From assembly GCF_963169125.1 (NCBI RefSeq), contig NC_084796.1:87218888-87282887 (forward strand): a DNA stretch of 64,000 nt, given 5' to 3'. How positions within the stretch are numbered: the stretch's first letter is position 1; each line of letters opens with the position of its first letter. Positions 55,485 to 64,000 of the stretch are shown here, in pieces. A program made the translations under genes and the position numbers. Below the pieces are notes generated by a model. It was not told the origin of the DNA. It saw only the letters and a program-made list of their open reading frames with translations, and did not search any database. Source of the DNA: Humulus lupulus (Eukaryota; Streptophyta; Magnoliopsida; Rosales; Cannabaceae).

Positions 55485-56523
55485 ATGCGTCCAAGAAAAT
55501 CTACGCGACTAGCCAGCACTAGGTCTGGGACCGGAGGTGATGACTAGGGCCAGATTCCTCCGCCAGTCCCTGAGAACTGGCAACAGAATATGGCAGAAAT
55601 GCAAGCGCAGCTTCAGAGCCAAGATGAGCAAATTCGTCTTCTACGACAGCAGGCTCCAACAAGGAGTGCTGCACCTATTGTGCCACCTGTAGTGGCACCA
55701 GTTATTCAGCCAGTAGAGGTTGGGAACAGGTGGGAGCCATTGTATGAGCGGTTCTGGAAGCAACATCCCCCAAATTTTGAGGGAGGACCTGACCCACTGA
55801 AGACTGAACAGTGGATGACTATGATTACTACTATCCTAGACTTTATGAGGATAGAGGGGTATGACAGAGTGGCCTATGCCACATATATGTTAAGAGAGGA
55901 TGCCCACATCTGGTGGGAAGTGGCATCACAGACCAGGGACGTCACTGCTTTAAGTTGGGATGGGTTCAAGGATCTATTCAGCCAGAAATACTACAATGTT
56001 TCCATCAGGGCAGCAAAGGTTAATGAGTTTGTGGGGTTGGTGCAGGGCAGTATGACAGTTACTGAGTATGCCCTAAAATTCAATAGACTTGCAAAATTTG
56101 CACCAGATCTTGTGCCTACAGATGCAGCTAGGCAAGAAAGGTTTATTCGAGGGCATAATGCTATGATAGCCCGAGATATGAGGATTACAATAGCACCTGG
56201 GGGAACAACTTATGCCCAAGCTGTTGAGAAGGCTCTTACCGCTGAGGAAGCGGAGAACAAGAATTGGAAGGAAAGTGCAGCGAGGCGCGAGGGTCGCAGA
56301 GTGGTGCCTCCTTATTCTGGGTCAGGTAGGTGCGAAGGCCCCAGTGATGTGAAGAGGAAGACCCCTGACACTTCGACCACTGTTGGTCCTGATAGGAGGG
56401 GTTGGGGTGGTTAGGGTGGCCATCAGAGCGGCAGTAAGGCATGGAGGAGTTATCCGGAATGACTGAGGTGCAGAAGATGCCATCAGGGCGAATGTCAGGC
56501 CAAGGCCTGCTATGTGTGCGGAA
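55485..56523 (+). pseudogene. Chromovirus Gag (broken)
   Basis: The natural start is the ATG at 55485 (MRPRKSTRLASTRSG). An in-frame TAG at 55545-55547 cuts it, and the frame is open again from 55590 to a TAG at about 56412. The capsid domain (Retrotrans_gag) has FWKQHPPNFEGGPDPLKTEQ, ATYMLREDAHIWWEVASQT, FKDLFSQKYYNVSIRAAKVN and FNRLAKFAPDLVPTDAAR. After more stops the zinc knuckle begins as ACYVCG, where the hAT MITE interrupts it at 56524. The knuckle ends after the MITE as GQLKKDC (57055 on). Gag forms the particle and binds RNA. Confidence 0.85.
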
Positions 56524-57041
56524 TAGGGGTGAACATTTGACCCGAAAAACCTGCAAACCCACAACCCGAAAACCCATTTTTTGGGAAAACCCGTTGGATT
56601 CTGGTTAAATCCGACCCGAACCCGACAAAAGTCAGGTCGGGTTCGGGTTTGAAACTTGTTAAACTCGGGTTCGGGTTCAAACCCGAAATCCAAAAAAATG
56701 GTATTTTTGAAAAAAAGTTTTAAAAAATAGTATTTTTGCAAAATTTGGCTTTTCAACCCAATAGCCCCAGCCCAACCCAAAATCAAACCCGAAATCTGAA
56801 AAAAAAAATGGTATTTTTGAAAAAAAGTGTAAAAAAATGGTATTTTTACAAAATTTGGCTTTTCAACCCAAACACACAAATGGTCCAGCCCAACCCGAAT
56901 CAAACCCGAACCCGAACCCGAGTAAAACCCGAAACCCAAAAATTTCGGATCGGTTTCGGTACCATTTTTCTCAACCTGAAACCCGTAAAACCCGAACCCG
57001 ATGAACCCGAAACCCAAAAATTCGACCTGTGTGCACCTCTA
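56524..57041. mobile_element. hAT-type MITE in the gag zinc knuckle
   Basis: The ends TAGGGGTGAACA and (inverted) TAGAGGTGCACA match at 10 of 12 positions. The flanks GTGCGGAA (56516-56523) and GTGCGAAA (57042-57049) form an 8-base target duplication with one change. Both are hAT traits. The inside is made of AACCCGAACCCG-type repeats and a tandem duplication of about 110 bases with ATGGTATTTTTGAAAAAAAG. It has no transposase. Confidence 0.85.
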
Positions 57042-57051
57042 GTGCGAAATA

Positions 57052-57978
57052 GTGGGGCAACTCAAGAAGGATTGCCCAACAGTGAAGAAAGGGGAAGCAG
57101 GAAAGGTGGACAGCTTGACTCCAGCTCGAGTGTTTACTTTGACACATGCAGAGGCCAAGGCTAGTCCCTCGGTGGTGACAGGCCAGCTTTCTAGCGCTGG
57201 ATCTCCTTTTACTATATTGATTGACTCTGGTGCTACACATTCATTTGTTTCTAGTAAAGTGATTGATAGACTGTGTAGACCTAGTGAGTATCGGACTGCA
57301 GGGTTTGGGACTTTATTGCCTACTGGAGAACTGGTAGTTTCTAGGAAGTGCATTAGGGCGCTACCAGTTATGGTTGATAGTAGGGAGCTTTCAGTAGACT
57401 TAATTGAGCTAGACATGGAGGATTTTGACATGATCTTAGGGATGGATTGGCTGGTCAGGTATGGGGCTACTATTGACTACAGGAAGAAGATGGTGACTTT
57501 TGAGCCTGAGGGCGAGGATCCTTTCATTTTCGTGGGTGCGGTATGTGGGCCCTGCGTACCCATGATATCAACACTGAGAGCCAGAGACTTGTTACAGGGA
57601 GGATGTATAGGCTTTCTGGCTAGTGTGGTGGACACTACCAGGGTTTTGCCAGCAGGGCCGGGAGAAACCAGATTGGTTTGTGAGTTCTTGGATGTATTTC
57701 TTGAGGATCTACCAGGATTGCTGCCACGCAGGGAGATTCAGTTTGTTATTGAGTTAGTACCGGGAACAGAACCAGTATCAAGGGCACCATATACAATGGC
57801 ACCAGCAGAGTTGAAGGAATTGAAGATACAGCTACAGGAACTTCTGGATTTGGGATTCATCAGGCCTAACTACTCTCCATGGAGCACTCCAGTTTTGTTT
57901 GTTAAGAAGAAGGACGGGAATTCGAGGATGTGTATAGACTACAGAGAATTGAACAAGTTGACCATCAAGAATAAGTAC
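57052..57978 (+). pseudogene. Gag end, protease and RT start of the chromovirus
   Basis: The frame continues from the zinc knuckle ([19 protein letters not shown]) into the protease with [18 protein letters not shown] (DSGA active site) and [15 protein letters not shown]. It then runs into the RT lead-in with [40 protein letters not shown] and [20 protein letters not shown]. It is open for more than 300 codons and is broken only by the Cassandra-like insertion after IKNKY at 57978. Confidence 0.85.
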
Positions 57979-58347
57979 TGTGACGCCCCACGTCACTATG
58001 GCTGCTTTCTGGAATGACGACTGGCCCTACAAACCAACACGAGTCTTTTCAGCATGCTTTGTCCTCACTCACATGCTTCCCAGGAAAACTTCTCAGGAGG
58101 TCACCCATCCCTAGATTACCCCAGGTCAAGCACGCTTAACTTTGGAGTTCTCAAGTGATGGGCTACCGAAAAGAAGATGCATCTTGTTGATATAGGTAGT
58201 ACCCATCAATCAATTTAAGCCATCTTCAACTGTGTAGTTTCATACCTACACAGTCTTAGAATCATCACACTTGACCTTCCCCAGGCAGTGTGGGATTGCA
58301 CAGCTTACCCGGTCTTTCCCCTTACAGATCACGGGATTCTGACTGTC
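57979..58347 (-). mobile_element. Cassandra-like TRIM fragment with 5S rRNA-derived sequence
   Basis: The insert is flanked by an exact 8-base repeat, ATAAGTAC (57971-57978 and 58348-58355). On the minus strand 58302-57979 starts TGTGCAATCCCACACTGCCT and ends GGGGCGTCACA, an LTR of about 324 bases. It contains AACTCCAAAGTTAAGCGTGC and GGATGGGTGACCTCC, close to plant 5S rRNA (about 58085-58165). LTRs with a 5S-derived core are the mark of Cassandra TRIMs. The extra 45 bases at 58303-58347, with AAGGGGAAAG, look like internal polypurine sequence. It is not a working 5S gene. Confidence 0.75.
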
Positions 58348-58920
58348 ATAAGTACCGTCTACCAAGGATCGATGACTTGTTCGATCAGTTGCAGGGAAAG
58401 ACAGTGTTCTTAAAGATTGATCTTCGATCTGCTTATCACCAGCTAAGGATCAAGGACGAGGACATACCGAAGACGGCCTTCCGAACGCGGTATGGGCACT
58501 ATGAGTTCTTGGTCATGTCTTTTGGTTTGACCAATGCCCCGGCAGCTTTCATGGATCTAATGAACCAGGTGTTCAAGGACTTCTTGGATCAGTTCGTCAT
58601 TGTCTTCATCGACGACATCTTAGTGTACTCCAGTTTAGAGGTAGAGCACGAGCGACATCTTCGACAGGTCTTACAGAGGTTAAGGGAGCATCGGTTATAT
58701 GCCAAGTTTAAGAAGTGTGAGTTTTGGTTGCCAAAGGTGACTTTTCTTGGGCATATTGTTGGCGCAGAGGGGATTAAGGTGGATCCGTCCAAGGTAGAGG
58801 CAGTGGGAGATTGGTCAAGGCCAAGGAACGCCTCGGAGGTTCGGAGTTTCCTCGGGTTAGCGTGTTACTACAGGCAGTTTGTAGAAGGGTTCTCGAAGAT
58901 CGCTACACCAATGACAGTTG
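58348..58920 (+). pseudogene. Chromovirus RT after the insertion
   Basis: RT resumes with [58 protein letters not shown] and the catalytic box FIDD ([13 protein letters not shown]), then [19 protein letters not shown] and the connection region. The active site is intact. The frame shifts near 58918. Joined across the insertion, the RT would lack little apart from the frame shift. Confidence 0.85.
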
Positions 58921-59411
58921 ACAAGGAAGAATCAGAAGTTTGTTTGGTCAGAGAAGTGTGAAAACAGTTTCCAAGAGTTGAAACGACGGCATATTACTGC
59001 ACCTGTGTTGAGTCTTCCTTCGGAGGAAGGAAATTTTGAAGTATACTATGATGCATCGAGGATGGGTTTAGGTTGCGTGTTGATGCAGAATGAGAAAGTT
59101 ATAGCTTATGCATCGCGGCAGCTGAAGGAGTATGAACAACGGTATCCTACCCATGATTTGGAACTGGCGGCAGTGGTATTCGCACTGAAGGTGTGGAGAC
59201 ATTACCTGTATGGGGAGAATTGCGAGATATACACTGACCATAAGAGTTTGAAGTATTTCTTCACCCAGAGGATCTGAACATGAGACAAAGGCGTTGGTTG
59301 GAGTTGGTTAAGGATTATGATTGTGATATTCTTTACCACCTAGGGAAAGCCAATGTTGTGGCAGATGCATTGAGCTGGAGGGGCTTGGGGCAGTTATTTA
59401 GTTCTGTTTAG
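58918..59411 (+). pseudogene. Chromovirus RNase H (frame-shifted)
   Basis: One frame (58918-59277) has [40 protein letters not shown] and [15 protein letters not shown], with all three acidic catalytic sites. A one-base shift near 59270 moves it to the frame with [20 protein letters not shown] and [11 protein letters not shown], and a TAG follows at 59409-59411. Confidence 0.8.
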
Positions 59412-59435
59412 ATCTCTAGAGAGTTAGCAGATGAG

Positions 59436-60133
59436 ATGACCAGGGCAAGGATAGAGCTAGTGGTGGGCCGATTGGCCAATTTTACCTTGCAGTCGACCCT
59501 ACTAAAGCGGATCAAGGAGGGTCAATTGGTAGATGTGCAGTTACAGGAAGTTCGGCAGAATGTCTTAGCCGGGGTAGCTAAGGATTATTCAGTTTCCGAG
59601 CCTGGTATGCTTCGATATCAGGGACGGATTTATGTTCCAGCAGATGAAGGGATCAGACGAGAGATACTAGATGAGTCTCACACTACGCCGTACTCGCTTC
59701 ATCCGGGTACCACGAAGATGTACCAGGATCTACGGACTATATGGGTGGCCCAGGATGAAGAAGGATGTGGTGGAGTATGTGGCCAGATGTTTGACATGTC
59801 AACAGGTGAAGGCTGAGCATCAGCGACCAGCAGGATTGCTTCAGCCTTTGGGTATTCCCGAGTGGAAGTGGGAGGACATTACCATGGATTTTGTGGGATG
59901 TCTACCCAGGAGAGTAGGACTTTATGACTCGGTGTGGGTGATAGTGGACAGATACACCAAGTCAGATCATTTTCCGCCAGTGAAGTCGACTTACACAGTT
60001 GAACAGTATCCAGGTTGGGGACCACGTGTTTCTACGAGTTTCACCACTACGAGGGGTGAGGAGATTTTGAGTAAAGGGAAAGTTCAGCCCTCGGTTTGTT
60101 GGACCTTTCGAGATTCTAGAAAGGATTGGACAG
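59436..60133 (+). pseudogene. Chromovirus integrase (core deleted)
   Basis: The N-terminal zinc-binding region is split over two frames: ILDESHTTPYSLHPGTTKMY, then YVARCLTCQQVKAEHQRPAG. The core begins EWKWEDITMDFVGCLPR with the first Asp and VDRYTKSDHFPPVKSTYTVE. It then jumps to RGEEILSKGKVQPSVCWTFR, which lies after the core. The second Asp and the Glu are gone, so about 100 codons are missing. It cannot integrate DNA. Confidence 0.8.
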
Positions 60134-60433
60134 GTGGCGTACAGGTTGGCCTTGCCATCGTCGTTGTCGGGAGTTCATGATGTGATCCATGTTTCTATGT
60201 TGCGGAAGTATGTCTCAGATACGACGCATGTGCTAAAGTATGAAGACTTGGAATTGCAAACAAATTTGTCCTATGAGGAACAACCGGTTCAGATTTTAGA
60301 CCGGAAGGACAAAGTTCTACGGAATAAGACAATTCCGCTAGTTAAAGTATTGTGGAGGAATAGCAAGGTCGAAGAAGCAACCTGGGAGCTTGAGACGGCG
60401 ATGCGGGATCAGTATCCCGAGTTATTCAGGTAA
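60134..60433 (+). pseudogene. Integrase C-terminus with chromodomain
   Basis: The frame reads AYRLALPSSLSGVHDVIHVS, MLRKYVSDTTHVLKYEDLEL, YEEQPVQILDRKDKVLRNKT and IPLVKVLWRNSKVEEATWEL. The last part is the chromodomain-type module of Tekay chromoviruses, thought to steer integration to heterochromatin. It is intact at sequence level but follows a broken integrase. Confidence 0.85.
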
Positions 60434-60450
60434 ATTTTGAGGAAGAAATT

Positions 60451-60469
60451 CTCAGTAGGAGGAGATAGT
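60451..60469 (+). other. Polypurine tract of the chromovirus
   Basis: CAGTAGGAGGAGATAGT lies directly before the 3' LTR, the expected plus-strand primer. Confidence 0.65.
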
Positions 60470-62893
60470 TATAACGACCCAAAATCACTAATAAGGCTTA
60501 AGGGCCTTGATTAGTGTGCCAGGAGGGCACAATTGGTTTATGTGTAAATTAAGTAGTTTAATGCATGATTCTGTGACAAGCATGCTTGTATGGTTATATG
60601 AATGTATATGTGAGATGCATGTCTACGAGTATTAGTATGCATGTAGGCCCCGTTTAGCTTAAAGGGGTATATGTGTAATTTTAGCCCGTTGAGGGCATAA
60701 ATGTGATTATATGTTATAATTGTGAGGACCACATTATTATGTGGGTAAATCCGCAGCATGCGACTTGAGGCGATCCTAGGGAGCTAGTTAGCGGGAAAGT
60801 CACAACAGGACCTAATACTTGACTTGGGCAAAGTCAAGGGGTATTTCGGGTATTAGATGGTTATTTGGGTTTTCGGGTTATGGAAATATAAAAATTGGAG
60901 ATATATTTGAGGTTAGGAAACTTAGGTGGGAATACTGGGGAATTTTATCATTTTGCCCTCGAGGACATTTTCAGTACCCCGAGCCCTCGGGATTGACTTA
61001 ATTGCTTAAGGATAGATAAAAAAAACTTAGAAAGTGGTGGAAACATCAAGAACCGGCCCTTCTCTCTTCCTATTTTTCTCTCTCAAGGAAATCTACAGAA
61101 AAACTAAGGGAAACCACAAGGAACCAAGAAGAACTTGGCTGGAATTCAGTGAATTGAGTAGAGATTTTGGAAGATTAACTTAGTAGAAGCTAAGGAAACT
61201 AACCAGGAATAGAGGTAAGCATTGAATTACATTTTTGATCAATTGATTATGTTGTTTTAGGGCTGGATTCTAAGAGTTCTTAGGTTCTTAACTTCAAGGT
61301 TGAATTAAGGCAGAAAGCTTGGGTGTTAGCTCAGTAATTGCTTAGAGGATTGATTCTTCAGTGAAGGTAAGCTCCAATTTATGATATAGTGTTTGGATTC
61401 TGGGTTTTTCTGACTGGTTTTGGTGTTCTTGAGTGTGTGGGTTTCAGAAATTAAAGTGGTGTTTTGGTGAGTTTTTAGATTAGGTTTCTACTGGCTTATG
61501 CTTCTGAATTCATGCAAGTATATTTGTCATAATTAGAGTATATTATTGGGATGGTTATGGGTGGTTTTGAGTGAGGTTTGGGTGTTAAAAATGGTAGTTT
61601 TTCTGGGTTTGAAGGGGTCGGGCCGTGGCATAGTTCCTGGTGTGTCGCGGCCCTCTGAAGCAGATGGGTGCTGGAGATGGAGGGCGAGCCGCGACATGGG
61701 GTATGTAAGGCCGCGGCCCGTGTCAGTTTTTGGGTGAGGCTGAGCCTCTGATTGGGGCCATGTTGCAGCATAGGGAGCTTGAGTCGCGGCCCTTAAGGAC
61801 ATTTGTGGCCTTTTGGAGTTTTTAAGCACGGGAACATAACCTAGGGTGCTCGGAATCGATTCTACTACCGTGTTTGGTGGAATTCAATGTCCCGGTGGCT
61901 AGAACCTTATCCGGAAAGCTTTTTACAATTATTAATGGTATCCTTTATCTTGGTTGTGACTAGGTATAAGCTAGGGGCTCAGGAAACGGATTGTGCTCAA
62001 GGGACATCTCTCGTAATCAGTACATTTGGAAATTAAAGGTAAGAAAATTGCACCCGGTTGTGAATTTATAATGGGACTAAGGGTTCCCTGTTTTGTATGC
62101 TTTATAAAGGATGGTATTATGCCATATGAATAACAAGAAAATGGCCTAAGAGTGCCGGAGTTTACATTGGCGCACAGGGTGCGGCTTAGCCACTAGTAGC
62201 TGAGGAGAGCTTATTATTCACTGAGCTCGGTTTAAGCGGACCGGAGTTAGTGGGGTTAAACAGAGGGTGTGACCTAAGGGCGTCGACCCTAATTATCATT
62301 TGATTTGATTATTATTATTGGTTGATGGATTTGTCATCCTGAATAGCTGAGTGTTGGTTTGTTAATTTTCTGGGTATGTCTATGAACTATGTGATTAATG
62401 TGGTATGCTAAGTGTAAGAACATGCCTTAAGAGTTATCTAATTGTTATCATTGTTTGTAATAAGATGCCATGTTTTCTTGCTGGGCCTTGGCTCACTGGT
62501 GCTACGTGGTGCAAGTAAAGGAAAGGGTAAGCCTGATCAGCCTTGAATCGGAGAGCTCTGAAGGCGGAATGTACATGATCAGCTGCTCAGCCACCACGGT
62601 TGAGGAGGAGACAGGAACAGGAGGGCCATAAATATCTATTTTGCCCTTAGAGTGGCTAGTAGTTGTTTGTACACTAGAAATTTCGTAAACTGACTTTCAA
62701 ACACTGTTTCTTCTAGGATCCCTTGTAAAAAATGTTTAGTTATATAAAATGTATCTTTTGTGACCAAAACCTTTTAACTCTAATTCATTAATGGTTTCAG
62801 TGATACATTTTTTTTAACTAAATGACTTGATTAGCAAGTCCTGCACCTTTATAAATACAAAGTGTAGCGGTCTTGGCTATCTAGAGTGTTACA
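60470..62893 (+). repeat. 3' LTR of the chromovirus
   Basis: It starts TATAACGACCCAAAATC (TG changed to TA) and ends CTAGAGTGTTACA, 2424 bases. It matches 52655-55080 with scattered changes. TGCTC follows as the right target duplication. Confidence 0.9.
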
Positions 62894-62997
62894 TGCTCTT
62901 TGGTTTTGTCTATATGAGGAATAGGAATGGGACCCTATTATAGAAACAAAATATGCACTTAACTGTAAATAATCAATGTATTTTTTTTTATTGGCAG

Positions 62998-64000
62998 ATT
63001 TGAAGTTTGAGTTATTCACAATTAGTGTGCATCATGGGGGAGGTGGTTCATTCATCTTGATGGGGGAGATAGATTATTTTGATTACTGTGGTTGGGAATG
63101 TTTCAGCAGGTATGATTTGGAGAAAATTGCAATGGATATTGGGTATGAGCTGCCTGTTGGTTTTTGGTGGAGGCCATATGGGAACTTTGTACACAAAAGT
63201 GTCATGTTAGTTTCAGATGAAGATATTAGGATAATGATCTTTGATATGAAAGCAAGGAGGTATAGGATGGTTGATATCTTCTTGGTCTTGCCTTACAAGG
63301 ATTATGTGGCTCCTGCTGTCAGTTACTATGAAACTATCACTCTACCAAAATGTAGAATTGAAGAGTTACCAGATGATGCTGAAGTGGATATGGATGGTTG
63401 AGTAAATGCAGAGGGTTTTCCTGAGGGATTTGTCACTGATGGTAGTGAAGAGGATGTGGATGTGGATGATGTTGAAGAGGTAGATGATGCCCCTGATTTG
63501 GTTGTTTTGGACAGTGATGAAGAAGAAGAAGTCTTGGCCTGAGATGATTATTTTGAACCCCAGGAACCAGCTGAAATCGAAGCCCATGAACCCAACTTCA
63601 AAGCCCATGAAACAGAGTTACCCTTCCCACCCCAAGCCCAAATACCACCTCAAACTCATGAAGCCCATGAAACAGAGTTACCCTTCCCACCCTAAGCCCA
63701 AATACCACCTCAAACTCATGAAGCCCATGAACCCAACTTCAAAGTACCCGAAGCCCAAATACCACCTCAAGATCATGAAAAAGAGTTACCCTTCCCACCC
63801 CAAGCCCAAGTACCATCTCAAGAAGACCAAGTAGATCCTGAATTAGAAGATAACACTACGACTGAGACTAAAAGAACAGGCAAGCAGCCCCTAAGGAAGT
63901 GTAACAAGAAGAGGAGAAAGGGGAAGAGGAAGGCTGAGAAAGATGATGACTTTCTGTTGGAAGAGGAAGATTATGCTGATGATGGTGAACATAAAAATGA
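62998..64000 (+). pseudogene. MULE gene with N-terminal PB1-like domain (runs off the window)
   Basis: A 3' splice site (T-run, then TTGGCAG ending 62997) precedes a frame reading DLKFELFTISVHHGGGGSFI, EIDYFDYCGWECFSRYDLEK and IAMDIGYELPVGFWWRPYGN, then VSDEDIRIMIFDMKARRYRM. This is the PB1-like domain found at the start of many plant Mutator-like transposases. The frame goes on to the window end through an acidic part, a Pro-rich repeat part and a basic Lys/Arg part (RKCNKKRRKGKRKAEKD). Three in-frame stops cut it: TGA 63399-63401, TGA 63540-63542, TAA 63693-63695. The true start codon is unclear. The catalytic part would be downstream. Confidence 0.7.
63601..63830 (+). repeat. 60-bp in-frame tandem repeat in the MULE gene
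   Basis: Two copies of exactly 60 bases (63601-63660 and 63661-63720) differ at one base and encode KAHETELPFPPQAQIPPQTH-like units. Two shorter copies follow. The one-base difference (C to T) is the stop codon at 63693. Confidence 0.85.

Larger units (their letters stand above)
52655..62893 (+). mobile_element. Tekay-type chromovirus (Ty3/gypsy), decayed
   Basis: Near-identical LTRs (52655-55080 and 60470-62893) flank gag, protease, RT, RNase H, integrase and a C-terminal chromodomain in that order. The flanks GGCTC and TGCTC match at 4 of 5 positions. A tRNA-iMet-like PBS follows the 5' LTR. The integrase core is deleted after its first Asp. A hAT MITE sits in the gag zinc knuckle, and a Cassandra-like element sits in RT. 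Similar LTRs suggest insertion later than the Tat elements, but I could not compute divergence. Confidence 0.9.
51640..64000 (+). mobile_element. MULE-type DNA transposon, left part (interrupted by a chromovirus)
   Basis: A repeat-bearing left end (51640-51820), a pyrimidine-rich leader and a gene whose first recognised domain is PB1-like suggest an autonomous Mutator-like element. Its right end lies outside the window. The chromovirus at 52655-62893 split it. The transposase core, MULE domain and zinc finger should lie after 64000. The boundary at 51640 is inferred from the terminal-repeat-like sequence, not from a matched right end. Confidence 0.5.

Noticed and set aside
56524..57041. AACCCG-rich block as a telomere-like repeat
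   Set aside because: The motif differs from the plant telomere repeat, and the block has hAT ends and a target duplication.
58083..58165. Possible 5S rRNA gene
   Set aside because: Only part of the 5S sequence is matched, with changes, and it sits inside a Cassandra-like LTR within an RT gene.

Overview
The window is plant nuclear DNA made almost entirely of nested, decayed transposable elements. I see no intact single-copy host gene, no rRNA or tRNA gene and no CRISPR array. The kingdom call rests on plant-specific lineages: Athila and Tat Ty3/gypsy elements (Tat with the extra archaeal-type RNase H), a Tekay-type chromovirus, Copia LTRs, a Cassandra-like 5S-derived TRIM, a hAT MITE and a MULE with an N-terminal PB1-like domain. 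An angiosperm is likely, probably a eudicot. The species cannot be read from the window. All sequence comparisons were made by eye.

Layout, left to right. (A) 1-7573: an LTR-like scrap, then an Athila-type element on + with gag and protease mostly deleted, RT, RNase H and integrase full of stops, and a 1.57 kb 3' LTR ending at 7573. (B) 7574-16436: a Tat element on -, 5' LTR on the right, integrase at the left edge. It is broken by a 0.6 kb LTR-like insert in RT and a 1.86 kb Copia-type solo LTR in gag. (C) 16437-17604: unassigned AT-rich spacer. (D) 17610-27163: a Tat-like element on - with both LTRs, a PBS and a near-matching 5-bp target duplication. It keeps gag and protease but has no RT, RNase H or integrase. 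A separate multi-exon gene with a Transposase_28-like domain runs on the opposite (+) strand. (E) 27164-29966: an AT-rich stretch with a candidate long-TIR MULE containing a MITE, then AT-rich tandem repeats. (F) 29967-51295: a 21 kb Tat element on - with a perfect target duplication ATTAT. It has gag, protease, RT and both RNases H but no integrase, and carries its own + strand gene of the same kind as D. Nested in it are solo LTR X (32743-34135) and a gag-only Copia element (35817-43028), which itself contains solo LTR Y (38136-40504). (G) 51640 to the window end: a MULE with a PB1-like-domain gene. Its probable first intron holds a 10.2 kb Tekay chromovirus (52655-62893), which was in turn hit by a hAT MITE and a Cassandra-like TRIM.

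The insertion order can be read from the nesting: Y into the Copia element, that element and X into the 21 kb Tat element, and the Tat element into an AT-rich repeat whose other half lies at 51296-51390. Many lesions look like C-to-T or G-to-A change: CAG/CAA/CGA codons turned to stops, catalytic Asp to Asn, and LTR termini TG turned to TA. This is the expected decay of methylated plant repeats.

The most interesting signal is the + strand gene shared by two different Tat elements. In both it lies opposite gag-pol near the 3' LTR, has a TATA-like box outside the LTR, a 3' splice site just upstream of its ATG, and a short phase-0 intron before a coiled-coil exon. Both carriers have lost essential pol functions yet kept this gene.
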